This document shows, one piece after another, positions 9,160 through 19,888 of a DNA stretch of 64,000 nt. Both the position numbers and the translations under genes were made by a program. The stretch lies in assembly GCF_963855985.1 (NCBI RefSeq), contig NC_087099.1, positions 1,084,001-1,148,000 of the forward strand, read 5' to 3'. The stretch's first letter is position 1. Every line of letters begins with the position of its first letter. The notes below the pieces were generated by a model, which had not been told where the DNA came from, did not search any database, and saw only the letters and a list, made by a program, of their open reading frames with translations. Source of the DNA: Ostrinia nubilalis (taxonomy: Eukaryota; Arthropoda; Insecta; Lepidoptera; Crambidae).

Positions 9160-10350
9160 TTAACCTGTTATTATTTATATTATAGTAAATTAATCATGAA
9201 GAAAAATTTAACTATGTTAATAAAATTATTCTGATGAAGAAAGTTGTTTATTTTTATACCTAAAAGATGAATATTGATGACACAAGAACTTAAATAGTAC
9301 CTAAACAGAAGATATTAATTCGGTGTGTTGATTTTTCTATTGCTTAGAGCAAGTGCACAGTGCACTCCAAGTTCGCAAGTGCACCTACTAACAGGAAAAT
9401 TATAAAGTACCTATCAGAAACAGCACCAAAAGATATCGAGCAAAATGCATTGCGGACTCGGTGCAATTCTTGCACTAGACGTTAATGTATTTGCCGCGAA
9501 CAAAATAATGTAGCGCTGTTTGTATGAATTTTTTATTCACTTGTAGTGCACTTTCTTGTTGTAGTGTCGGTTTGAGAATTGTTAGATTTGTTCAGGAAAG
9601 ATTTTCTTCCAAGTGGATACCTTATAGTACACGAAGTTTTTTGTTAGTTCTAGTAACTTGTTGAGTTATTTACTATGAAGGCCTAATGGATGCTCTACTT
9701 CACGTTCCTTTACCTTTTATAATATCAATATGAGATATCTACTTGGCTAAATTTGAGATAACTTTGGTTCAGCAGTACACGTCTTGTGGTTGTGTATTGA
9801 TGAGCTAGGGGGCTAGTGCACTGTATGCCTACGCTGTTCTTTATGCTAGACTTCTGAAGCACTGAAACACTTCCTTATCAAAAAAAATATTAACTGCAGT
9901 TTGGTTTAATAAGTTACCTAAACGTACTTGGTAGTCCCATAATCTGCAAAAAATATGATTCCATATCTATAACACTGTTACTCAATCTTCAGCCCACGGT
10001 TATGGATGGGACTCTCTGTATAGACCGGTTGATTCTTGGAAGAAGCGATATTTATGTACGGTCGGCAGCGCAAGACAACGTCGCTTAGTTGCTGCTCCTG
10101 ACACTGACACATGTCGTCGTCACGCCCACGGCTGCGTCTTGATATACTAACCGTACTTTTTGCTCCAAGACAAAGTGATCGTGATGGTTTTACTACGATC
10201 TCCGACGAAGAAAAATCGCAAGAAACAAATGGGACACGAGTCTTCCTTTGTCGCGATACGCTGGTTTTACTTAGTTCTTTGAGTGATTTGTTTATTATAG
10301 TTACTTTTGTTTGTTGTTAAAAAGTAAGACGACCTGAATCTTATAAGGAA
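9160..10350. other. Intergenic, no recognised feature
   Basis: AT-rich, no repeat boundary seen. A 69-codon plus frame at 10111-10320 starts with an ATG but has no family signature; I do not call it. Confidence 0.4.
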
Positions 10351-11665
10351 CTAGCTGACCCGGCGAACTTTGTTCCGCCTTAATGGCAATAAATAAGCAG
10401 ACTTTTTTTTATTTCGAACGGGATAAAAAGTATCCTATGTCCTTCTCCTGGCTCTAAACTACCTCCCTGACAATTTTCAGCTAAATCTGTTCAGCCGTTC
10501 TTGAGTTATAAGTGAAGTAACTAACACGACTTTCTTTTATACAGTGTGAGTCACGTTAAAGTGTACATATGAAAATAGATGAAACTAGACCTATTTTTAT
10601 CGACAAAAAAGAGGTCAAAAATTTTTTGAGATTTTTTTTAATTTTTTATAGAATTTTATTTCTTCCAATTACTTATTGTAAAGAAAACGTAATAACTTTT
10701 AAACTAAGCGGTATATCCTGATAAAATAAAAACAGTAATAATGCTAAATAACAGGCAATACTAAAAAAATACATAAAATACACAAAAAAGGCCAACAAAT
10801 AATAAAAAATGATACTTTTTGAAAAAAATCTGCTTTTAAATTCGTGTTTTTTTGGTTATTTGATAAATTTCTCCAAAAAATGCCCCTATAACCGGTGGTT
10901 TTTATTACTTTGTATTATTCTCTATCGTATTAGGTACCTTCGTAAAACCAAAAATTGCATGTCTCTATCCTTATCACAACGTTTGCAATGATCGTTTGAA
11001 CTAAGCCTCTCCGGGCGCGCCTTTCAACGCTTCGTTAACAACGAAACTGAAAATGGCTCTAGATTTGTAATTTTGATAAAGACAAGTTAGATTTCAAATA
11101 AATACAAAAGATTTTGAAGTAAAATAAGCATTTTAGTTAAAATTAAAATTGTCTCTACCTGTAGCGGAGAATAATGTTGTGGCAGGCCTTTGTTCAAACG
11201 ATCATATCAAATGTTGTGATAGGGATAGAGACATGCGATTTTTGGTTTTACAAAGATAATATATAATAACGATAGAGAATAATACAAAGTAATAAAAACT
11301 ACCGGTTATAGGGGCATTTTTTGGAGAAATTTATCAAATAACCAAAAAAACACGAATTAAAAAGCAGATTTTTTTCCAAAAGTATCATTTTTTATTATTT
11401 GTTGGCCTTTTTTGTGTATTTTATGTATTTTTTAGTATCGTCTGTTTTTTTAGCATTATTACTGTTTTTATTTTATTAGGATATACCGCTTAGTTTAAAA
11501 GTTATTACGTTTTCTTTACAATAAGTAATTGGAAAAAAAAAATTCAATAAAAAATTTTAAAAAAATCTCAAAATTTTTTTGACCTCTTTTTTGTCGATAA
11601 AAATAGGTCTAGTTTCATCTATTTTCATATGTACACTTTAACGTGACTCACACTGTATATATAGA
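10351..11665 (-). mobile_element. Short Helitron (Lep1-like) split by a fold-back MITE
   Basis: On the minus strand it starts TCTATATATA (from 11665) and ends GGGTCAGCTAG (10351), with A before TC and T after CTAG, the A^T Helitron target. Removing the inserted MITE at 10542-11655 leaves about 200 bp, the same size and layout as the copy at 35168-35372 (both have AACGGCTGAAC/AACGGCTTGAC-type interiors). Confidence 0.7.
10542..11655. mobile_element. Long fold-back element (TA-flanked, family F), copy 1
   Basis: 1.1 kb beginning CAGTGTGAGTCACGTTAAAG and ending in its inverse, with TA on both sides as for Tc1/mariner-type insertion. The arms are over 400 bp each (to about 11004 and from about 11198), so a transcript would form a long hairpin. 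The loop of about 190 bp holds unrelated DNA. No transposase frame. Confidence 0.85.
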
Positions 11666-12641
11666 TAGTAGTCTAACAAATTCTCTTTATAAATTACTTA
11701 CATTTCATAAGTGAATTTGTTAAACATGGCTCATGGTTAAATTACAAAAAAAGTAATAATAACCACATTTAAACGGTCTAGCCATTAAGAAGCTAAGTAG
11801 GTAAGACTCTACCACACAATTTTGTGCGCTCCAGCGGCAGTATGAACGTAAATAAACTCTTAAATTTACGTGGGAGATAAAAATGCGGAAGCGGAGCTAA
11901 ATTAAAAGATGCATAAGCAAAATTTATTCCGTCATTTTGAGGGTAGTTTCGTTTATATTTCAGTCACGCGTGCTGATAACCAGCGGCCAGACGGTAATTA
12001 TGTTTTAATTATGATTTACATCAACTGTGGGTACCGGCGTGTGCCCCATTAGGTATAACCTTGTATTGATTAAACAATTAGACGCAATTTATCGTTCAAA
12101 TTTTAGATTACGGACAGGGAAACGAGGAAATTAAATTATCTCATGAATTTAGAATTTTATGATATTGTCATCATATCGGAATTCCACTGCTGGGCTGATA
12201 CGGCCGACAAGAGTCAATATCTTTTCTTAATTTAACAGTGATACCATGTTAGGGTTGCATGAGTGGGGGAGATGGTACCTTTCCTTGGACGAATAAACTT
12301 GGATTTAAAAGTAGGTTTCCTTTCTTAAGACAAATTAAAGCGACAAATTAGGCAAGAAGAGCTTAAACATCAAGATTTCAAGGTAGGTAGTAAAACTTTA
12401 GTCCTATTAAGTAACTGTTGTTCAAGATCACTTTATCTCAAGTAAAATTATGTCTTTACCAACACAGGCGAAGGTTTGGAATAGAAAGCCATTAATAAAT
12501 CGGCGGGTAATTGGCGATGATACCCTTGGAGCCAAACAACAGGACACCCAACAATATCAAAGTACCCTAATAACCCTTCAATCTTGCCCGCCGACTCAGA
12601 ATGTAGGTAGGTAGGTAGGCTCTTTACTTATCACACTTATA
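11666..12641. other. Intergenic, no recognised feature
   Basis: AT-rich; a short (GTAG)n run at 12604-12619. Nothing else seen. Confidence 0.4.
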
Positions 12642-13308
12642 CAGTGTGAGTCACGTTAAAGTGTACATATGAAAATAGATGAAACTAGACCCATTTTTAT
12701 CGACAAAAAAGAGGTCAAAAAATTGTTGAGATTTTTTTTTAATTTTTTGTAGAATTTTTTTTCTTCCAATTACTTATTGCAAAGAAAACGTAATAACTTT
12801 TAAACTAAACTGTATATCCTGATAAAATAAAAACAGTAATAATTCCAAATAACAGTCGATACTAAAAAAATATCATTGTAAACGTTGTGATAGGGATAGA
12901 GACATATGATTTTTGGTTTTACGAAGGTAATACAATAGAAAATAATACAAAGTAATAAAAACCACCGGTTAAAGGGGCATTTTTTGGAGAAATTTATCAA
13001 ATAACCAAAAAAACACGAATTTAAAAGCAATTTTTTTTCAAAAACTATAATTTTTTATTATTTGTTGGCTTTTTTTGTGTATTTTTTTAGTATTGCCTGT
13101 TATTTAGCATTATTACTGTTTTTATTTTATCAGGATATACCGCTTAGTTTAAAAGTTATTACGTTTTCTTTACAATAAGTAATTGGAAGAAAAAAAATCT
13201 ATAAAAAATTTAAAAAAATCTCAAAAAATTTTTGACCTCTTCTTTGTCGATAAAAATAGGTCTAGTTTCATCTATTTTCATATGTACACTTTAACGTGAC
13301 TCACACTG
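12642..13308. mobile_element. Long fold-back element (family F), copy 2
   Basis: 667 bp with the same termini as copy 1, TA-flanked, lacking most of copy 1's loop and part of the stem. Its arms match copy 1 closely. The two copies are 1 kb apart. A truncated third end is at 53262-53345. Confidence 0.85.
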
Positions 13309-13351
13309 TATCTAAATCAACACTCTGGCTTTTTGTTTTTCTTTACCATCT

Positions 13352-13515
13352 CCTCCTATGTTCTTCTGATTTAATTTCGTTGCAGGTCCAACGAAAGTTT
13401 AACTTTCCCCGGGACAAACTTGACCTTTACTGGTTGGGTTTTTATTGGCGGTCTATCTGTAGATCCTGGCTACACAGGAGTTGCAGCGGAAGGAACGAGG
13501 GGTGGAAGTCCCGTA
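13352..13515 (+). repeat. Interspersed repeat family D, copy 1
   Basis: It shares CTCCTATGTTCTTCTGAT, TTTCCCCGGGACAAACTTGA, TTGGGTTTTTATTGGCGGTC and CCTGGCTACACAGGAGTTGC with copies at 18319 and 61787 (inverted). Unclassified; no frame conserved. Confidence 0.65.
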
Positions 13516-14329
13516 CCTTCACGATCACGTATCTTGTCAAAAGACACAGCTTAGTCCTGGTGTCAGACTTAATGAGCATCATAGAGGCTCAACTGAACTG
13601 ACCTCAGGAACTGACAGTTAACTAAGACCCTCTAACTCTGATTCGAGAAAGTCTCTACACAATTATACATTTACTGGACTATATACTTAGTACAGAGGCG
13701 GAAGATAAGAAAGAAACAGTGGCAGTGGCGGTATGCACGTTTATACTTTGATATTGACAAACGCTTGAAAATGGCAATAGAGAGAGAAAGAAAGATTCTA
13801 CTGAATCTCGGTATCTCTCTGTCTATTGTGTGAGCAGAGGTCTCCAGTTGCCGACAAACAGCAGTAAACTGTTTGTTTATTGTTCCTCCGTGCCATTAAT
13901 TTATCTAATAAGCACCCACTTTGTTAACTTTAGAATAGCCTGCCTTTGTTCTTAAGCTGTATTTTATAAGTTCCTAAGGAATAATTACGTAATTACTTAC
14001 TCCAACTGATATTCATCACGCTGCGTAAAGTTTATGAAAGTGAAGAAATAATAAATTAATATGCTTTGTTTCCGCTGAAAGAGTATTTTATCTGACTCTT
14101 GAAAATTGTAGAGAGTTTCGTAAATCTTTTTTTAAATTTAAATTGGTTTGAAAATGTTTGATACTTAATTTTAATGTATGTAATTGTGTGTAAACTTTAT
14201 GTCACCAAACATTTTCTATTTCAATTGTGACTACCTGGTTAATTGATCACTGCGAGACCCTGAAGTACGTTACCACCAGTAATCCAGCTAGGTTATTTTT
14301 AGAGGTACTTTATATTCAAATTTAGCTTT
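13516..14329. other. Intergenic, no recognised feature
   Basis: No frame, RNA or repeat boundary that I can support. Confidence 0.35.
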
Positions 14330-14641
14330 TCACTTCCCCAAAGAGAAATAAAGGAACGGACGAAAAGGACGAACGGTAATGGCACCGTTTTTTCTTTGGA
14401 TTGTTTTCAAAGTATAGTCGATAATTGGAAATTTACGCACGCCGCACACCAAAAGTCGAGGCGAGCAATTATCGGATTTTAGCGCACTGAGGGCTTCATT
14501 GTGAGCGATCAAAGCCTTTTTCTCGACTTTGTAAGCGTTTTGTTTGCGATCGGCATTTTTGGGGTTAAAGTCTTCATTTCGATGGTATTGGAATTTGCGT
14601 GAGTTAAGTGGTTGTGCGGTCGTCTTAGATTTTGTATCTTG
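14330..14641 (-). CDS. Coding-like segment, unknown protein
   Basis: A minus-strand frame is open for 103 codons from a possible acceptor CCGTAG (ending 14642) to TGA at 14332-14330. It reads DTKSKTTAQPLNSRKFQYHR, then NADRKQNAYKVEKKALIAHN and ALSALKSDNCSPRLLVC: a charged, protein-like composition. After that a possible donor (GTAAAT at 14436) could end the exon, since the later residues look less natural. No family recognised and no neighbouring exon found. It could be an isolated exon in a large gene, a pseudogene or chance. Confidence 0.3.
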   Translation of the reverse strand, partial: QDTKSKTTAQPLNSRKFQYHRNEDFNPKNADRKQNAYKVEKKALIAHNEALSALKSDNCSPRLLVCGVRKFPIIDYTLKTIQRKNGAITVRPFRPFLYFSLGK

Positions 14642-15779
14642 CTACGGTTTACTCGTGATTAAAAAACTTGAAATGTTAAAGGACGTAGAATACTGAAACA
14701 AATATGACGTTATTTCTTATGAAGGTACTTGAATTAATGACTATCAGTCTCTACTTTTCTGTTTCTCCGTTTGTTATAAGTCACCCTACTGCTAATTGGG
14801 GATATTATACTCGTAAGTACTAATTTTGCTCGGGGAATTAGGACCTATTCATAAACTACGAGTGCTTACCTGTAACGTTTTTTTTTCTCAGAGAAAATGT
14901 GATTATTCATGAACCAAATTGTCTAGATATATTAAGAAATCAAGTGAATTCCATCCGTGCGAAGCCGGAGCGTGTCGCTAGTATAGGAACATACTTCTTA
15001 TGACGCATATCTTATGACGCAACCCGATAACCAAGTCCGGGGAGTTGAATTAGTATGATAATATCATTTCGTCCACAGTTTGAACAATGGCCCGGTTTAG
15101 GGATAATTCTCTGACAACATCAAGCCCTTTTGTCGAATTAATGGACTGAGATGTAGGTCAAACCAAAATCCACATTAGCATGAATCCGGCCCTAGCATAG
15201 TGTCTATATAACACATGTGGGCGGGACTAAGCTGACGACTGGGAAGGCAGTCTCAAGTGAAAAGCAATCATCGATTCTTATTTGCGCTTAGAGGTTTTAG
15301 ACAGACCCATATAGGCACAGGTTGACACCTCTACATAAAAAAATCTTACAATAATGTACTGAAAAAGACATGCAACGAATCGGTAACTCCTAGCTAGCAT
15401 GTATTATTATTAAACCTAATGACTGGAGCTTTTTCTACTCGACACAATTGTCCTAAAGTAGTGGTAGGGTTAAAAACAGGAACAAGAAACAATGTGATAG
15501 TGTATACTATTTTAACACGAAAACTTTATTAAAAAATAATCACTTTCATTACACATACTTTTATGTACCTATTTAGGTATTCAAAATTACAATTAGTACA
15601 ATAACAAAATATTATTTTCCTACTTAAAACAATATAGTCTACCTAATCATTAAAATAAAATAACAAGGAACCATTTGGTCATTACAGAATCTTCTGTAGG
15701 TATTCAAAATTACAAAATAAAACTTCTTCACTGTTAATTACTTAAAACAATATCTAGTCACAATTGTTAAATAATATGG
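14642..15779. other. Intergenic with a diverged short duplication
   Basis: TAGGTATTCAAAATTACAA ... ACTTAAAACAATAT occurs twice (15575-15643 and 15697-15752), a diverged tandem duplication in AT-rich DNA. Otherwise nothing recognised. Confidence 0.35.
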
Positions 15780-16172
15780 CCGGCCTGGCGCGCCCATTGA
15801 ATATATTTTTAGCCGTTTCGTTTTGGCTAATGTGCACATTAGCCGGCTAAAGATGGAATATCACGACGCAAACTAACATGTTATCGAACTTTAGCTGCTT
15901 CTCGAAATTAAACTTAAGTTTAGCCGGCTAATCTTAAGTTTATGTTCATACCTATCTTTAGCCGTAACATATATAACTTAAAAGTTACTGACTAACTGAC
16001 TGACATAGTGATCTATCAACGCACAGCCTAAACCACTGGACAGATCGGGCTGAAATTTGGCATACAGGTAGATGTTATGACGTAGGCATCCGCTAAGAAA
16101 GGATTTTACGAAACTCCACCCCTAAGGGGGTAAAACGGGATCCACGCGTACGAAGTCGCGGGCGGCCGCTAG
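15780..16172 (+). mobile_element. Helitron (Lep1-like) 3' part, copy 1
   Basis: The 3' terminus GCGGGCGGCCGCTAG ends at 16172 and is followed by T, as required for Helitrons; a CGCG...CGCG hairpin precedes it. It shares its last ~45 bp with the Helitron ending at 26148. The interior has TTAGCCGGCTAA repeats. The 5' end was not determined. Confidence 0.6.
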
Positions 16173-17395
16173 TAATAGTATAAACAGCGACTGTCTTCTG
16201 TTGGACTCGAACTCATTTCTCCTAAGCAAGTTGTACAGCGCAAACAACACGCACCTGTAGCTAGCCCGTATCCCGGGAATCTGTTCAACTTTTCCAATTC
16301 CTTTAACTTCGTTCCCAGTTACGACTTTCCTATGGCGTATACTTTTTCAATTTCCTGAAATATGGATCTTTTTGTTTCTTCTCTAAATTGGCTTAGTGAT
16401 CTGAAACTCGGCAATTTCAATAGGTAACTTAGTTATTAATTGCTTTGAATACCATCAAAGCTGAGATACATTACGTTTTATATGAAATCTTTGGTATTGA
16501 TTTCAGTTCGTGTAAGTCCTATTCATTTACAGGGTCTATTAAGATAGAACATACGTGAATTATTCAATTTCGAATTTTGATACATTTTAATTGTTCGTAA
16601 TTACTTTGATACAAGAAGTTATTATTAAATAAATAAAATCAGTTTTAGTGCACCAATTTAAATCGCTAAATGTTTTTGAAATCGAATTTCATACAAATGA
16701 AAATCGGTGGCTTAATATTTTCGGTGTCGAGTTTTCACTCGATTGATCGACGCGGCCACTCAGTGGAAAATCGGAAGTCAGCGAGAAAAATTGCTTTTCA
16801 TTATGATGCTACTCAGCCCACAGTTTGATTTCCGTTCACATTATGTACCTAAATATGTTATATTTAGAAAGAAAAAATAATTTAGTAAATAAGTGCTTCT
16901 GCTGAAAACGCTGAAAAAATCATTGTTCTACTAAATCTAAATTGGGTTTGTTCGAAAACTAATAACTCGAGATTGGCTGGACAGATTTTGACGAAATTTG
17001 ATATGAAGGTACCTACTTAGCTTAGCTGATACTCTGTATTAGCATGTAGGCTACTTTTTACCCGACTACCCAAAAAAGGAAGGTAATGTTTTAGTGTATC
17101 AAATAAACTGCGGGTAGCACCATCTCAATGAAAACAAGGGCGGTACGATGTTCGCCGGGAAAACTAATTAGTAAATATAAATAAATGGGTTATGAGCTAA
17201 GCTCGAACGTCACATCTTGATCCCACGCCCGCATTACCAGAAGTAATACATCTTGCTTAACGTTATTGCGTACGAAACTATGTAGATCTGCCGATCGAAT
17301 AGAAATTGTTATTTGTGATCTCTCTATGCCTACGTGTCACGTCAATGATATTAAAGATTAGGGAACTGGGTAAACGGATATGAGAAATCAGTGTG
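16173..17395. other. Intergenic with repeat fragment
   Basis: About 16955-17060 (ACTCGAGATTGGCTGGACAG ... AGGCTACTTTTTACCCG) resembles the interior of Helitron-type repeats elsewhere in the window. The rest is unrecognised. Confidence 0.35.
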
Positions 17396-17574
17396 CCTAC
17401 CATGAGTTTACGTTAGGTGTGCTCGCTAGCGACTGCGTAAAAAAGTGACATTTAAATGTATGACATATTGTGCAGCGCCCCTAGCGGCTACTTTCAAGAA
17501 ATAAAATCTTCATAGAATTTTTTGACGTATTCGCTAGCGAGCTCACCTAACGTAAACTCATGGTAGGCACACTA
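17396..17574. mobile_element. MITE-B, intact copy
   Basis: Perfect TIRs of at least 30 bp: GTGCCTACCATGAGTTTACG at the left and its inverse at the right. The core GTGCAGCGCCCCTAGCGGC matches the cluster at 517-1411. Confidence 0.85.
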
Positions 17575-17928
17575 ATAATAACAAATACTGTTACTACTCG
17601 TACACTCCTAGTCTCGCTCGCCACTAATCAATAAAAATAAATTACTTATCTAAGCTGGTGAAAATGTAGGTATAGTTAGCATTTTTCTACAAGATTTTTG
17701 TATGAAGTCAAAATCATAAGTCACGGCTCTTTCGATTATAGGCGACGAAATACTGAACAAATAGAAGGTGGCTCCGCCGTCACAAAATGTTGATAGGTTT
17801 TTCATAGAATTTAGGACTGATCTGCTCAACGTTAGGTTAGCTGGTTTCATTGATTATGAACTTTGCAACACAATACCTAGGTACCAATAATGTTGCGTCA
17901 TCTCTCTGTATAGCGGCTAGCGCTGGCC
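17575..17928. other. Intergenic, no recognised feature
   Basis: A 66-codon minus frame (17850-17650) starts with ATG but has no family signature or splice context; not called. Confidence 0.35.
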
Positions 17929-17969
17929 GGAGGTCGGAGGTCGGAGGTCGGAGGTCGGAGGTCGGAGGT
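17929..17969 (+). repeat. GGAGGTC minisatellite, about 5.9 units
   Basis: Five exact 7-bp units and a sixth incomplete one, inside a locally GC-rich patch (17915-18040). Seven is not a codon multiple, so it is unlikely to be coding. Confidence 0.9.
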
Positions 17970-18318
17970 GTCGGGAGCAAGACCATCCCGCCGGCATCCA
18001 TCTTGCCGCCGGATTTATGACCGCGGCGTGATCGGGACTACATGCCGATATTACTAGGTATTTTATTACTAGGTGAAAAAGACTAGATTCTTGAGATTCG
18101 TGAATTTGCTGTGGCTAAGTGCAGGTCTTTAGGGTTTAAAATGTGAAGGTGCGAGCTGGCAGCAAAATTATTATTCGATACGAAAACGATAAAGGAATTA
18201 TGTGCTTAAAGAAACATTGTTTAAAAATAACAAACGTTTTAACACAAACGTTTTAAACCTTTGTTTGTCACCTGTCATCCGCTTTGCAATGGAGGGAAGT
18301 CGAACCTTAATTTCAAAC
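17970..18318. other. No recognisable feature
   Basis: The GC-rich patch continues to about 18040, then AT-rich DNA. No frame or repeat boundary seen. Confidence 0.35.
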
Positions 18319-18612
18319 TCCTCCTATGTTCTTCTGATTAATTTCGTTGCGGGTCTAATGACACTTTAACTTTCCCCGGGACAAACTTGACCTTCATTAG
18401 TTGGGTTTTTGTGGCGGTCAAGTTGTAGATCCTGGCTACACAGGAGTTGCAGTGGTGGGAACGAGAGGTGAGAATAGTCCCGAATGGTGGACAAACGGCC
18501 TATTAGAGGTAACAGGAAGACGCTGGATGCAGGCCGCTACCAATGTAGATGTCATTGAGGGATGCCTATTTCAGCAGATCAGCAGTGGACCGAAATGATG
18601 ATGATGATGACA
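18319..18612 (+). repeat. Repeat D copy 2 fused to an RTE LINE tail
   Basis: Repeat D (18319-18483) runs directly into an RTE tail (GGTGGACAAACGGCCTATTAG to CAGCAGTGGACC) ending in GATGATGATGATG. It is either a chimeric SINE using an RTE tail or an insertion of one into the other. Confidence 0.6.
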
Positions 18613-19745
18613 AGCAAACATTCGAATACAAATTGTATATGTATTTATGCCTCGAATAGGCAATTCTTGCAATGCACTCACCTAACTCGTAAAGCGCGGA
18701 GGCCCTGAATTTTTACTATGAAGTTTATGTCCGCAATGAAAAAAGCCTCCCAACGTAATGGCGAGAATATTTTCTTTCATACAAAGAGGATTGCAATGTT
18801 TATTCCAGTTTGATGTGTCCGTGCCTTGCGTTTGTAAGTAGCTTATGGTATTTTTAATGTATAATGTTTAATATACGTAGTAGAACGTGGCAAAACGAGA
18901 ATTTTGTTCTTAGTAAGGAGTTAAAGTGATGGGTGAATGTCCCGGATATTTATGGCTTTCATTTAGGGGAATCCCCTAGTTTTATTGCAAGTTGTCGAAA
19001 AATAAAGTACCAAACCAACTCAGGACCCGAGGCAAGAGATCCAGCACGAAAAATATCTTGAAAGTTTTACCACAGAAGGAAGTTTTTACGAAAATAATAT
19101 TAGATTTTTCTATTTAGTCAAAATAATATTGTTTTAATGTGATGACATTTTCAAACACTGTTAACATGACACCATTGCGAGTGACCCAGAAATTATTCCA
19201 TACCTCGGCGACAACGCTTTGATCACTGTAGAACACTTCATTATCACCCACACAGCGCTTCACGTTTCCATTCATGTGCAGTCAACCGCTTATCAGACTA
19301 CAAAATTTTGTTGTATAATCGCCTCTATTACCAACGAGGATAAAGTTTTTAGATTGATGCCGTTGCGTCGTCTGTACACCTGTCAACATTTGGAATTCCA
19401 ACGAGTTGTTAGCGCCACGTGAATGAGGCTGTAGCGCCGCTCTGGTGGTTGGATGCGGAAAAAGTAAGTGCCACTTAGATATTTTTCAAGTTGCCTCATT
19501 ATTCGTTGTTTGCAAACTACTCGTATGATAATTATTTTCATTCTGGAAAATATGCGACGCGTCTGAGAGTAGTGATGTGAACAAATAAACTCATGGCACT
19601 AAATTACCTACTTGATCATAATGGTTCCAGTATTTGGTTACATTTATTGTCATCGGGATTTTTATAGTAAGTAGGTATATTGGTTAGAAAAAGATCATAG
19701 ACACGAACAACAACAATAACATTTGTTTGGTTACCTAACTACCTA
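18613..19745. other. Intergenic, no recognised feature
   Basis: No supported frame or repeat. Confidence 0.35.
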
Positions 19746-19755
19746 CATGCTAATT

Positions 19756-19878
19756 CATCATCATCATCTCAGCCATAGTAGGACGTCCACTGCTGAACAT
19801 GACAATGCTTTCCATGTTGCCCGGTTGGTGGCGGCCTGCGTCCAGCGCCTTCCTACTACCTTTATGATGTCGTCGGTC
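19756..19878 (-). mobile_element. RTE-type LINE tail with target duplication
   Basis: Minus-oriented, 5'-truncated to about 120 bp, with a TCATCATCATC tail. It is flanked by CATGCTAATT (19746-19755 and 19879-19888). Confidence 0.8.
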
Positions 19879-19888
19879 CATGCTAATT

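Noticed and set aside
10111..10320. 69-codon ATG frame
   Set aside because: No family signature, hydrophobic low-information C-terminus, no splice or transcript context.
16140..16172. Cloning-vector polylinker
   Set aside because: The same rare-site-rich end recurs at 26105-26148 in a native Helitron context with A^T flanks; no vector backbone seen.
17650..17850. 66-codon minus ATG frame
   Set aside because: No conserved motif and no exon context; length is within chance in 64 kb.
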